A DNA stretch of 25,113 nucleotides from Reyranella sp. (GTDB taxonomy: Bacteria > Pseudomonadota > Alphaproteobacteria > Reyranellales > Reyranellaceae). Below the pieces are notes generated by a model that saw nothing but the letters and a program-made list of their open reading frames with translations, had not been told where the DNA came from and searched no databases. Position 1 is the stretch's first letter. Every line of letters begins with the position of its first letter. The stretch covers positions 1 through 25,113 of the forward strand of contig SCVT01000371.1 of NCBI GenBank assembly GCA_004296815.1. Direction: 5' to 3'. Shown here piece after piece: positions 1 through 9,421 of the stretch. The position numbers were made by a program, and so were the translations under genes.

Positions 1-570
1 AACGTGCCCGACCGCACCGGCAACCGGCATCCCGCGCTCGCGATCGCGCCCTACAACACCTATCGCTGCCGCGACGGCTATGTCGCGATCTTCACCTCGG
101 CCGAACGGCACTGGGTCTCCCTGTGCGGGATGATGAACCGCAAGGACCTGCTGACGGACCCCGACTATGCGACGACGCCCGGCCGCGCGAAGAACATGCC
201 GGTGATCGACGAGATGGTGGGCGCCTGGACCGCCGGCCGCACCAAGGACGAGATCCTGGCCGCGCTGAACGACGCGCACATTCCCTGCGCCCCGGTGAAG
301 ACGGCGCGCGAGGTCGCCTACGATCCGCACCTCGAGACGCGCGGCTACTGGGTCGACGTCCAGCACCCCCGCCGCGGCAAGACCCGCGTGCCGATCTCGG
401 CCATCCGCCTGCATGCCGGCGGCAAGAGCGAGATCAAGAGCCCTGCCCCGACGCTCGGCCAGCACACAGACGCCGCGTTGGGCGAACTGCTGGGCCTCGA
501 GGCCGGCGAGCTGGCACGTCTGCGTGCCGATGGCGTTACAACGCCGGTGACCGAGAAGAAGAAAGCCTAG
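1..570 (+). CDS. CaiB/BaiF family (class III) CoA-transferase, C-terminal part, cut by window edge
   Basis: This is the C-terminal ~190 residues of a class III CoA-transferase. The family moves CoA between carboxylic acids (formyl-CoA/oxalate, carnitine, succinyl-CoA/dicarboxylate types) and works in the cytoplasm as interlocked dimers. The frame is open from the first base, and the opening stretch N-R-H-P-A-L-A followed by P-Y-N-T-Y and D-G-Y-V-A-I is the family's block leading into the small domain, so the true start and the catalytic Asp lie upstream of the window. Further family features are the N-D-A-H-I-P-C-A-P-V segment and the closing L-G-Q-H-T-D. A GTG at base 4 is an internal codon rather than a start. 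The amidohydrolase gene follows after 11 bases, so the two are probably one transcript. The substrate cannot be told from this fragment. Confidence 0.9.
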   Translation, partial: NVPDRTGNRHPALAIAPYNTYRCRDGYVAIFTSAERHWVSLCGMMNRKDLLTDPDYATTPGRAKNMPVIDEMVGAWTAGRTKDEILAALNDAHIPCAPVKTAREVAYDPHLETRGYWVDVQHPRRGKTRVPISAIRLHAGGKSEIKSPAPTLGQHTDAALGELLGLEAGELARLRADGVTTPVTEKKKA

Positions 571-581
571 GAGGATCGCTC

Positions 582-1421
582 ATGCCCATCATCGATTCAC
601 AGGTCCACGCCTACGAGGCGAACACGCCCAAGCGGCCGTGGGCCACGGTGCCGAACTGGCCGCCGCACGTCACCGGCGACGAGATGGTCGCGGCGATGGA
701 CAAGGTCGGCGTCGACGGCGCGATCTTCATTTCGGCCTTCTCCCAGTACCGCTACGACGCGAGCTACGCCGAGGGAGTGGCGCGAGCCCATCCCGGCCGC
801 ATGGCGATCGTCAAGCCGGTGGACCCGGACGACAGGAACGTGGCCGACGTCGTCGCCAAGTGGAAGAAGACGCAAGGCGCGGTCGGCATCCGCATCTTCC
901 TGCGCGAGGAAGAGAAGCGCGCGGCCGACGATCCCGGCCTCGACCGCATCTGCAAGGCTGCCGTCGAACACGACCTGCCGCTCAACTTCCTGTTCTGGGG
1001 CCGGGTCGACGAGGGCACGCAGATCATCGACCGCCATCCCAACACGCGGTTCATCATCGACCATCTCGGCATCCTGCAGCCACGCCAGCCGCCCGCACCG
1101 GAAAAGCCCTGGGCCGACCTGCCGAAGATCCTGGAACTCGCCAAGCGTCCGAACGCGGTGATCAAGGTGAGCGGCGCCTGCACGCTCTCCAAGCAGCCCT
1201 ATCCGTTCCCGGACATCTGGGACCCTCTGAAGCGCATCTTCGATGCCTGGGGCTTCGAGCGCTGCCTGTGGGGCACCGACTGGACGCGCGCTTTCGCGGT
1301 CGTGAACTACGAGCAGGCGGTGAAGCCCTTCCTGGAAACGAAGCACCTGAGCCAGTCGGAGCGCGCCATGCTGATGGGCGGCGCCTGCGCCAAGGCCTAC
1401 GGCTGGTCGCCGAAGCGATAG
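582..1421 (+). CDS. amidohydrolase family protein (Amidohydro_2 type)
   Basis: A 279-residue TIM-barrel metal-dependent hydrolase of the amidohydrolase-related (PF04909-like) group, whose members include lactonases and decarboxylases acting on small carboxylated compounds. Visible markers are the N-terminal I-I-D-S-Q-V-H (D5, H9), the mid-barrel I-I-D-H-L-G (D160, H161) and W-G-T-D-W near the end with D233, the usual catalytic or metal-binding Asp. The N-terminal motif, normally D-x-H-x-H, has Gln7 in place of the first His, so the metal site may be altered. The start is well set: AGGAGG at 569-574 overlaps the previous stop codon and lies 7 bases before the ATG. It is presumably co-transcribed with the CoA-transferase, which suggests one catabolic route for an organic acid. 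The substrate is unknown. Confidence 0.87.
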   Translation: MPIIDSQVHAYEANTPKRPWATVPNWPPHVTGDEMVAAMDKVGVDGAIFISAFSQYRYDASYAEGVARAHPGRMAIVKPVDPDDRNVADVVAKWKKTQGAVGIRIFLREEEKRAADDPGLDRICKAAVEHDLPLNFLFWGRVDEGTQIIDRHPNTRFIIDHLGILQPRQPPAPEKPWADLPKILELAKRPNAVIKVSGACTLSKQPYPFPDIWDPLKRIFDAWGFERCLWGTDWTRAFAVVNYEQAVKPFLETKHLSQSERAMLMGGACAKAYGWSPKR

Positions 1422-1429
1422 TTCAAACT

Positions 1430-1453
1430 CCTCTCCCCCCGCAGGGGGAGAGG
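1430..1453. terminator. perfect palindromic hairpin between convergent genes (bidirectional terminator or dispersed repeat)
   Basis: CCTCTCCCCC at 1430-1439 and GGGGGAGAGG at 1444-1453 form a perfect 10-bp stem with the 4-base loop CGCA. It sits in the 46-base gap between the stop of the amidohydrolase (+) and the stop of prfC (-). There is no T-run on either side, so it is not a classic intrinsic terminator. C/G-rich palindromes of this kind are, from memory, widely dispersed between genes in GC-rich proteobacteria and often lie at the ends of convergent units. Confidence 0.6.
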
Positions 1454-1467
1454 AACATGAGCGCCCG

Positions 1468-3051
1468 TTAAGAACGTTCCCGGGTGTCGGAGAACTTCAC
1501 CTTGGGGCTCTTCTCGGCGATGTAGCCCAGCTCCCAGGCGTTGCGCGCGAGGAACACCGGCGCGCCGTCGCGGTCCTCGGACATGCCGCCGCGGTTGGCC
1601 GACATGAATTCCTCGAGGTCGGCCTTGCTCTCCGCCGAGATCCAGCGCGCCGTCTCGAACGGCGCAGGCTCGAGGTCGATCATCACCGAATATTCGGCCT
1701 CGACCCGGGTCTTCAGCACGTCGAGCTGCAGCTCGCCCACCACGCCCACGATATTGTCGCCGCCGATCACGCGGCGGAACACCTGGGTCACGCCCTCCTC
1801 CGCGAGGTCGTCGAGCGCGCGCTTCAGCTGCTTGGACTTCATCGGATCCTCCAGCCGCACGCGGCGGAGGATTTCGGGCGCGAAGTTCGGGATGCCGACG
1901 ATCTTGAGCGTCTCGCCCTCGGTCAGCGTGTCGCCGACCCGGAGCACGCCGTGGTTGGGAATGCCGATGATGTCGCCCGGCCATGCCTCGTCGACGATCT
2001 CGCGCTCGCGGGCGAAGAACAGGATCGGCGAGTTGACCGAGAGCACCTTGGACGTGCCCATCTGCGTGAGCTTCATGCCGCGGCGGAACTTGCCCGAGCA
2101 GAGGCGCAGGAAGGCGATGCGGTCGCGATGGTTGGGGTCCATGTTGGCCTGGACCTTGAACACGAAGCCCGAGACCTTGGGCTCGGTCGGCTCGATCGGG
2201 CGCGGTTCGGCGGGCTGCGGCCGCGGCGGCGGCGCCCAGGCCGCGATCGCGTCGAGGAGCTCCTTCACGCCGAAATTGTTGTAGGCCGAGCCGAAGAAGA
2301 CCGGCGACAGGTGGCCGGCACGGTAGCTCTCGATGTCGAACGCCGGATAGCCCGCGCGCACCAGCTCGACCTCCTCCGCGAAGTTCGCGTCGGAGATCGT
2401 GTAGTTCTCGATCACCTCGCCGATGCGGCTGCGGTCGGTGTTGTCGAACACCAGCATGCGGTTGTTGGCGAGATCGTAGGTGCCCTTGAAGTTCTGGCCC
2501 GAGCCGGTCGGCCAGGTCATGGGCGAGACGTCGAGCGCCAGCGTCGAGGCCACCTCGTCGAGAAGCTCGATCGGGTCCTTGGACTCGCGGTCCATCTTGT
2601 TGATGAAGGTGACGATCGGCACGTCGCGCAGGCGGCAGATCTCGAACAGCTTGCGCGTGCGTGCCTCGATGCCCTTGGCGGCGTCGATCACCATGACGGC
2701 CGAATCGACGGCGGTCAGGGTGCGGTACGTGTCCTCGGAGAAGTCCTCGTGGCCCGGCGTGTCGAGCAGGTTGAAGACCGCGCCGCCATACTCGAAGTGC
2801 ATCACCGACGTGGTCACCGAAATGCCGCGCTGCTGCTCGATCTTCATCCAGTCCGAGCGGGCGCGCCGCGCCTCGCCGCGCGCCTTCACGGCGCCTGCGA
2901 CATGGATGGCACCGCCGAACAGCAGCAGCTTCTCCGTCAGCGTGGTCTTGCCGGCGTCGGGATGCGAGATGATCGCGAAGGTCCGCCGCAGCCCGGCCGG
3001 ATGGCCGGCCAGACGCGCGTCGAGATCGTGGGAAACGGCGGAATCGGGCAC
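1468..3051 (-). CDS. prfC: peptide chain release factor 3 (RF3)
   Basis: A translational GTPase that removes RF1/RF2 from the ribosome after peptide release. From the GTG at 3051 the protein has 527 residues, close to the E. coli RF3 length of 529. Near its N-terminus are F-A-I-I-S-H-P-D-A-G-K-T (G1/P-loop, about residues 25-36), then D-T-P-G-H-E-D-F (G3) and N-K-M-D (G4). The RF3-typical segments V-F-K-I/V-Q-A-N-M-D-P and G-I-P-N-F-A-P-E follow. The frame stays open upstream to 3264, but that would run into the divergent gene starting at 3187 and add about 70 unrelated residues. The GTG therefore fits best, although its Shine-Dalgarno is weak (a GAGG about 12 bases upstream). It is transcribed alone and converges on the amidohydrolase. 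Confidence 0.96.
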   Translation of the reverse strand: MPDSAVSHDLDARLAGHPAGLRRTFAIISHPDAGKTTLTEKLLLFGGAIHVAGAVKARGEARRARSDWMKIEQQRGISVTTSVMHFEYGGAVFNLLDTPGHEDFSEDTYRTLTAVDSAVMVIDAAKGIEARTRKLFEICRLRDVPIVTFINKMDRESKDPIELLDEVASTLALDVSPMTWPTGSGQNFKGTYDLANNRMLVFDNTDRSRIGEVIENYTISDANFAEEVELVRAGYPAFDIESYRAGHLSPVFFGSAYNNFGVKELLDAIAAWAPPPRPQPAEPRPIEPTEPKVSGFVFKVQANMDPNHRDRIAFLRLCSGKFRRGMKLTQMGTSKVLSVNSPILFFAREREIVDEAWPGDIIGIPNHGVLRVGDTLTEGETLKIVGIPNFAPEILRRVRLEDPMKSKQLKRALDDLAEEGVTQVFRRVIGGDNIVGVVGELQLDVLKTRVEAEYSVMIDLEPAPFETARWISAESKADLEEFMSANRGGMSEDRDGAPVFLARNAWELGYIAEKSPKVKFSDTRERS

Positions 3052-3078
3052 TTTTTGCAAGGTCCTCGGGGGTGCGAG

Positions 3079-3107
3079 GGGGTAGCCGAGGTGGGCCCGG
3101 GCGTCAA
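3079..3107 (-). promoter_or_regulatory. possible promoter for prfC
   Basis: Read on the minus strand, TTGACG (complement of 3102-3107) is followed after 17 bases by TACCCC (complement of 3079-3084), about 28 bases before the GTG of prfC. The -35 box is good and the -10 box poor, so this is a tentative call. The 135-base divergent gap to the plus-strand gene at 3187 must also hold that gene's promoter, which I could not recognise. Confidence 0.25.
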
Positions 3108-3186
3108 CTCGGCGCGCTTGGTCGTCCAGCTCAGGTTTGTTAGTACGGCGGCGGTCTTTTTCCGGCGTGCCGGGGATTTGGGTTGA

Positions 3187-3875
3187 ATGGGTACGTTCTG
3201 GGCTGTCTGGGTTTCTCTTGCGGGTGGCGCCGCCTACGGCGCGATCGTCGGATATGCCAAGCATTCAGCGATCGATGGGGTAACGGCAGGCGGCGTGGCG
3301 TTCCTCTGCTCGTTCGCTGTGCTGGGCCTGCTTTCACGCCAGGCGACGAAGGCGGTAGCCGCCCCACCGAGCGACAAGCCGGCTGCCCCACCCGCCCCCG
3401 AGACGGGCGAGGACTTCGTCAGCATCCGGAGCGGCATCGAGGAGTTGAAGGCGCAGGGTGCCCTGCCCGAGATCGCACCGGAGAAGCCGGCGGACGGCCA
3501 GCGGCCGCTGTTCCGCAACCTCGCCCAATCGCCGGCCCCGAGGGCGCCCGTCGAGGCGCTGGCGCCCAAGCAGCTCCTCGAGCTCAAGATGCCCTACCAG
3601 GCCGTGCTGAACGCGGCGGTGAACTTCGAGCGCGAGGTCAGGCGCCGGGCCGATGTTCCGGGTGGACGGGCTCCCTTGGCCAGCCTGTTCGCCCAGCCGC
3701 GATTCAACCTGTCCAAGGAAAAGATCCAGCAGCTCGAGACCTTGCGGCGGGTGCGCAACAGCATCCTCCACGGCTTCGAGACGCTGGTCGATCCGATCGA
3801 AGCGGCACAGCTCGTCGCTGCCTTCGACAGCGCCGCGTCGTGGTTCGATCTTCCTAAGGACGCTAAGGTGACGCC

Positions 3876-3879
<4 letters not shown>
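3187..3879 (+). CDS. membrane-anchored protein with HEPN-like Rx4H motif
   Basis: I do not recognise a named family. The 230-residue protein has two hydrophobic segments at about residues 5-24 and 32-50, a Pro/Ala-rich linker at about 55-125, and a helical C-terminal domain at about 128-222. That domain contains R-R-V-R-N-S-I-L-H-G-F, in which R190-N191-x3-H195 matches the Rx4-6H signature of HEPN domains (often RNases or RNA-binding modules) and of related helical domains such as DUF4145. The two-helix hairpin would leave the helical domain in the cytoplasm; this topology is inferred. Its stop codon overlaps the start of the M20 peptidase gene (ATGA), so the two are translationally coupled. 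The ATG at 3187 lies right after a TGA in another frame and has no clear Shine-Dalgarno. The existence of the gene is likely; the function is open. Confidence 0.72.
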
Positions 3880-5299
<1,420 letters not shown>

Positions 5300-5303
<4 letters not shown>

Positions 5304-7105
5304 CCGCCCAGCTCTTCCTTCAGCATCTCGAGCTCCAGCCACTCGGTCTCGGCGGCGTCGAGCTCGGCCTGGGCCGCGCCGAGACGCGCGGTCTTGGTGG
5401 CGAAGGCCTTGGGATCGCGGCCGTAGAGGCCGGCATCGGCCAGCGCCTCGTTGAGCGCGGCCATCTCGGCGTGCAGGGCGTCGATCTTCTTGGGCAGCTC
5501 GGCCAGCGCCCGCTCGCGCTTGTAGCCCAGCCGCTGCTTTGCCGGCGCCGACTCGCGCTGTGCGACGAGCTTGTCCTTCTTCGCCACCGGTACTGCCACG
5601 AGCGTCTCGCGCGGGCCGCGCTGGGCGAGATAGTCGGTGTAACCGCCGGCATACTCCGTCGCGTTGCCGTCGCCTTCGAGGGCGATGGTCGAGGTGACGA
5701 GCCGGTCGAGGAAGTCGCGGTCGTGGCTCACCAGCAGGACCGTGCCGTCATAGTCGTCGAGCGCCTCCTGCAGGAGGTCGAGCGTGTCGGCGTCGAGGTC
5801 GTTGGTCGGCTCGTCGAGCACGATCAGGTTCGAGGGCGCGGCCAGCGCCTTGGCGAGCAGCAGGCGGTTGCGCTCGCCGCCCGAAAGCGTGCGCACCGGC
5901 TGGCGCGCCTGCTCGTCGCGGAACAGGTACTCGCGCAGATAGGTCATGACGTGGCGCTGCTGGCCGCGCACCAGCACATGGTCGTTGCGGTCGGCCAAAA
6001 TCTCCCACGGCGTCTTGTCGGGATCGAGCGCGGTGCGGCGCTGGTCGATCACCACGGGCATCAGGTTGGCGCCGAGCTTCACCGAGCCGGTGTCGGGCTC
6101 GAGCTCACCGATCAGCATGCGCAGCAGGGTCGTCTTGCCGGCGCCGTTGGGGCCGATGAGTCCGATGCGGTCCTTGCGGAAGATGCGCGTGGAGAAGTCA
6201 CGCACGATGGTGCGCTCGCCGTAGGACTTGGAGACGTTGCGCGCGGTGATGGCGAGGCTGCCGGACTGTTCGGCGGTGCCGGTCTCGATGGTGGCGCGGC
6301 CGACCGGGCCGATCTGCTGGCGGCGCTGCTTGCGCAGCTCGCCCAGCGCCCGCAGGCGGCCTTCGTTCCGGGTGCGGCGCGCGCGGATCGACTTGCCGGC
6401 CCATTCGGTCTCGCGCTCGATCAGGCGGTCGAGCTTGTGCCGCTCCGTCGCCTCGCGCTCAAGGATGTCGGACGACCAGGTGTCGAACTCGGCATAGCCC
6501 TTGTCGAGGCGGCGCACGATGCCGCGGTCGAGCCACAGTACGGCGCGCGTGAGGTTCGCGAGGAAGCGACGGTCGTGGCTCACCAGCACGTAGGCGCCGC
6601 GCCAGCTCCCGAGCTTCTCCTCCAGCCACTCGATGGTCGGCAGGTCGAGATGGTTGGTGGGCTCGTCGAGCAGCAGCACATCGGGCTCGGCGACCAGCGC
6701 CCGCGCCAGCGCGGCGCGACGGGCCTCGCCGCCCGACAGGCCCTGCGGCTCGCGCGCACCGTCGAGCTTCAGCTCGGTAAGCAATGCGGTGACGCGGTAG
6801 TCCGAGGGCCCGAGCGAATCGGTCAGGGCCGAGGCCACGTAGTGCGCGACCGTGGCGTGGCCGGCGAAGTCGGGCTCCTGCGGCAGGGTGGCGACCGTGG
6901 CGCCGGGCTGGGCGAAGCGCGTGCCGGCATCGGCGATCGGCGCGCCCGCCAGGATGCGCAGCAGCGTCGACTTGCCCGCGCCGTTGCGCCCGACCAGGGA
7001 CAGCCGCTCACCCGGCGCGATCGACAGCTCGACGCCGTCGAGGATCGTCTGGTCGCCCAGGTGGTAGCGGATGCCGGTCAGTCCGAGGAGGGGTGGTTCG
7101 GCCAT
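5300..7105 (-). CDS. uup: ABC-F family ATPase, Uup type
   Basis: A 601-residue soluble tandem ABC ATPase without membrane segments. Domain 1 has Walker A G-R-N-G-A-G-K-S (39-46), signature L-S-G-G-E (123-127) and Walker B L-L-L-D-E-P-T-N (144-151). Domain 2 has G-P-N-G-A-G-K-T (318-325), L-S-G-G-E (407-411) and L-I-V-L-D-E-P-T-N-D-L (427-437). The linker at about 215-265 is long and very Arg-rich, and residues 525-601 form the Lys/Glu-rich coiled coil that marks Uup among ABC-F proteins. The G-Q-x-R-H-V-x-x-Y-L segment before the second signature also matches Uup. ABC-F proteins act on ribosomes, and Uup is linked to ribosome assembly and to limiting precise transposon excision. The ATG at 7105 is the natural start. 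It is monocistronic and tail-to-tail with the M20 gene. Confidence 0.93.
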
Positions 7106-7137
7106 TGGAGCCGGCTCTCATGGCCGAACCTGTCCAC

Positions 7138-7167
7138 TTGGGCAAGGGCCGCAAGCGGCAGTAGGAT
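7138..7167 (+). promoter_or_regulatory. possible promoter just upstream of the 320-residue unknown gene
   Basis: TTGGGC at 7138-7143 and TAGGAT at 7162-7167 are 18 bases apart. A transcript starting 6-8 bases after the second box would begin at or next to the ATG at 7173, giving a leaderless mRNA. Against this, AGGA within TAGGAT could instead serve as a Shine-Dalgarno with about 6 bases spacing. The 67-base gap to uup, which diverges, is otherwise featureless. Confidence 0.3.
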
Positions 7168-7172
7168 CGCGC

Positions 7173-8135
7173 ATGCTGCGGGTCGTGGGGGAGCCGAGGC
7201 GGATCGATCGCGCCATCAAGCGCCTGCAGGGTGCCTTGAAGGGCGTTCCCGCGCGTGCCGTGCGGCTGACCTGGCGTGGCGGCGAGCTGCGCACCACCAT
7301 CCACTGGGCGCGCGACGATTCCTTCTGGTGGGCGTTCGAGCCGCGTCAGGCGCGCGCCAATCCACGAGGCGAATCGATCGCGGCGCGCCACGCGCTGCTG
7401 CTCGGTCACGCGCCCGACGCGCCGACCAAGCGCGAGAGCATCACCTGCGAGATCAACCTGCCGCGCGAGGGCGCCGACCGGAAGGTGGCGGGCCTGATCG
7501 TGGCCGACGAGGCGGGCGCGCTCTACCTCGCCCACTCCGGCCGCATGGGCGGCGCACGACAGGGCCAGCGCAAGTCGGCGTTCCGGGAGTTCCTGGCCGA
7601 CGGCGTGTGGCGCGAGGTGAAGTGGCCCGACGGCGAGGAGTCCGAGGCGCTGATCGTGGCGCCGCTCGACAGCCCGCGCCTTACACGGCTGCTCGGGCGG
7701 TTCGTCGACGCCGTGCGCGCCTTCAAGGCGGGCGAGCCGAGGGACGAGCATACGGGTCTCTGCATCGCCTCGACCGCCGAGCCATCGGCGGCGGCGGCCT
7801 GCGACCGGCGGCTGGTCGATGTGGCGCTGCACGAAGAACTCGCCAAGCGCGGCCTGCTGGGCGGCGCCGAGGACCTGTTCTCGCTGCGCGGCGAGCGTCC
7901 GCAGCCGCTGTTCGCGCTGGTGGCCGACGGCGCCGCCAACGAGCTGGCGCTCGCCGTGGGATCGCTGTCGCTCGCCTCGGCGCGCGGCGGGCCGGACGTG
8001 CGGCCGATCCTGATCGCGCCGGCGAGCCTCGCCGACGGCGACACGGCGCTGAACGCACTGCCCTTCGCCTGCGTGCGCTTCCGCTGGCGCGGCGCGCGGG
8101 CGGTGTTTGACGGGCTGGATGACGCGCTGGCATGA
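7173..8135 (+). CDS. conserved-looking hypothetical protein, 320 residues
   Basis: I do not recognise this protein. From the ATG at 7173 it has 320 residues and no signal peptide or membrane segment. The N-terminal part (about 1-60) is basic with several Trp (W34, W45, W52, W53). The middle part (about 105-185) has a glycine/arginine-rich block, H-S-G-R-M-G-G-A-R-Q-G-Q-R (121-133), followed by L-D-S-P-R-L-T-R-L-L-G-R-F-V (165-178). The C-terminal half is Ala/Leu-rich with alternating hydrophobic segments that suggest an alpha/beta fold. The frame stays open for 34 codons further upstream, but those codons overlap the start of uup. AGGA 6 bases before the ATG at 7173 supports that start. The DUF1491 gene follows after 10 bases and may share the transcript. 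Codon use looks like that of its neighbours, so the gene is probably real. Confidence 0.75.
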   Translation: MLRVVGEPRRIDRAIKRLQGALKGVPARAVRLTWRGGELRTTIHWARDDSFWWAFEPRQARANPRGESIAARHALLLGHAPDAPTKRESITCEINLPREGADRKVAGLIVADEAGALYLAHSGRMGGARQGQRKSAFREFLADGVWREVKWPDGEESEALIVAPLDSPRLTRLLGRFVDAVRAFKAGEPRDEHTGLCIASTAEPSAAAACDRRLVDVALHEELAKRGLLGGAEDLFSLRGERPQPLFALVADGAANELALAVGSLSLASARGGPDVRPILIAPASLADGDTALNALPFACVRFRWRGARAVFDGLDDALA

Positions 8136-8145
8136 AGGCCCCATC

Positions 8146-8481
8146 ATGGTGATGGGCCTGACGACGGGATTGTGGGTGAGCGCGCAGGTGCGGCTCTGTG
8201 ATCGCGCGTTCATCCCCGCCGCCGTCGTGCGCCGCGGCGATCCCGATGCCGGCACCGTGCTGCTGAAGATCAACCGCTTCGAGGCGGGCGTGACGGTCTA
8301 CACCCAGGCCAGCACGATGAACGACGAGCCGGCCTGGAGCCGCGGCACCGGGCCGACGCCGGTCGACGAGGCCGCGGCCGACGCCTACATCGCCCGCCAG
8401 GTGGCGCGCGATCCTGACCTCTGGGTCCTCGAGATCGAGGACCGCAAGGGCGAGTACAAGATCGACGGCAAGGTCGTCTGA
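8146..8481 (+). CDS. DUF1491 family protein
   Basis: A 111-residue protein matching what I know of DUF1491, a small uncharacterised family mostly seen in alphaproteobacteria. Markers are the opening G-L-W-V-S-A-Q-V-R-L-C, the R-R-G-D-P-D-A-G-T-V-L-L-K-I-N stretch and the closing D-P-D-L-W-V-L-E-I-E-D-R-K-G. The ATG at 8146 is preceded by GAAGG at 8134-8138 with 7 bases spacing, which favours it over the in-frame TTG at 8107 (inside the upstream gene) and the ATG at 8152. It ends 6 bases from the stop of the convergent nlpD-like gene, with no terminator between them. No function is known for the family. Confidence 0.85.
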   Translation: MVMGLTTGLWVSAQVRLCDRAFIPAAVVRRGDPDAGTVLLKINRFEAGVTVYTQASTMNDEPAWSRGTGPTPVDEAAADAYIARQVARDPDLWVLEIEDRKGEYKIDGKVV

Positions 8482-8487
8482 GCGGCG

Positions 8488-9357
8488 CTACTTCTTCGGG
8501 AGCGCCGTCACCGGATCGATGGTCTTGCCGGCGCGGCGCACCTCGAAGTGCAGGTAGGGCTCGGCCGAGCCGCCGGAGTTGCCGACCTTGGCGATGGTCT
8601 GGCCCTTCTTCACATGAGCGCCCTTCTTGACCAGCAGCTCCTCGTTGTTGCCGTAGGCGGTGATGTAGCCGCCGGAGTGCTGGACCAGGAGCAGGTTGCC
8701 CATCTTGGCGACGTCGCTGCCGGCATAGATCACCTCGCCGCCGTCGGCGGCATGCACGGGCGTGCCCTTGGCGGCGGCGATGTCGATGCCGTCGTTCTTC
8801 TGGCCGCCCGAGGTGCCGTAGCCCGAGATGACCTTGCCGTTGACCGGCCAGGCGAGCCTGGGCGGCGGCGTGGCGGGCACGGTGACCGACTGCGAGGCCG
8901 AGCTGAGCGGCGTCGGCTCGCCGGCCGGGGCGGCCGAACGCGGCGCCTCGCCCTGGCCCGGGGCCGCCAGCGTCTCGCGCTTCACCGACGAGGGTGCGTT
9001 GGGATTGGCGGCGGCGGTCTGCGCGCCGGGGACGTCGTCGGGCACGTAGCGCGCGCCCGGCATCTGCAGCGACTGGCCGGGCTTCAGCGCGTAGGGCTGC
9101 TTCAGGTTGTTGCGGTCGATGATGGTCTGCGAAGGAACGCCATAGCGCTGGGACAGGCTCGCGACCGTGTCCTTCTCCTTCACGACATAGACGGGAACGG
9201 CGTTGGGGCCGGCGCCGGAGCCGGGATATTCCATGGTGCCTTCACGGGCGCCCATGACGGTGTTGCAGGCGCCGAGCGCGACCGACAGCACCGCCATTGT
9301 ACCCAGCGTGCGCATCCGGCCGGCCCATCGCGAGGGGAAGCGAGGGGCTCTTTTCAT
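8488..9357 (-). CDS. nlpD: NlpD-like lipoprotein, LysM plus degenerate M23 (LytM) domain
   Basis: A 289-residue envelope protein. A basic N-terminus and hydrophobic stretch end in the lipobox L-G-A-C (C31), so it is probably a lipoprotein. A LysM peptidoglycan-binding domain spans about 56-99, a low-complexity Ala/Pro linker about 110-165, and an M23/LytM domain about 170-286. The M23 zinc site is broken: the first ligand of H-x-G-x-D is N188 (D192 kept), the Y-A-H position is N237, and the first His of H-x-H is Y268 (H270 kept). E. coli NlpD and EnvC are degenerate in the same way and activate the cell-wall amidases at the septum instead of cutting peptidoglycan, so an activator role is inferred. 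It is the last gene of the minus-strand block, 64 bases after pcm, next to surE and pcm as nlpD is in many proteobacteria. Confidence 0.9.
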   Translation of the reverse strand: MKRAPRFPSRWAGRMRTLGTMAVLSVALGACNTVMGAREGTMEYPGSGAGPNAVPVYVVKEKDTVASLSQRYGVPSQTIIDRNNLKQPYALKPGQSLQMPGARYVPDDVPGAQTAAANPNAPSSVKRETLAAPGQGEAPRSAAPAGEPTPLSSASQSVTVPATPPPRLAWPVNGKVISGYGTSGGQKNDGIDIAAAKGTPVHAADGGEVIYAGSDVAKMGNLLLVQHSGGYITAYGNNEELLVKKGAHVKKGQTIAKVGNSGGSAEPYLHFEVRRAGKTIDPVTALPKK

Positions 9358-9377
9358 GGGACTATTCTACTAGATCA

Positions 9378-9395
9378 CGATTCCGGCGGGAATCG
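9378..9395. other. small inverted repeat in the pcm-nlpD gap
   Basis: CGATTCC at 9378-9384 and GGAATCG at 9389-9395 are perfect 7-base arms around GGCG. They lie in the 64-base gap between the stop of pcm and the start of nlpD, with no U-run downstream on either strand. It could be a processing hairpin or attenuator in the polycistronic mRNA, or chance. Confidence 0.35.
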
Positions 9396-9421
9396 GGCTT
9401 CTGTCGATTTCTGGCCCTATC

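Noticed and set aside
4..570. A short standalone gene starting at the GTG at base 4
   Set aside because: The encoded protein begins in the middle of the CoA-transferase fold and the frame is open to the window edge, so it is the 3' part of a longer gene.
1951..3186. A 411-codon plus-strand open frame opposite prfC
   Set aside because: It is fully antisense to a well-recognised RF3 and shows no family motif.
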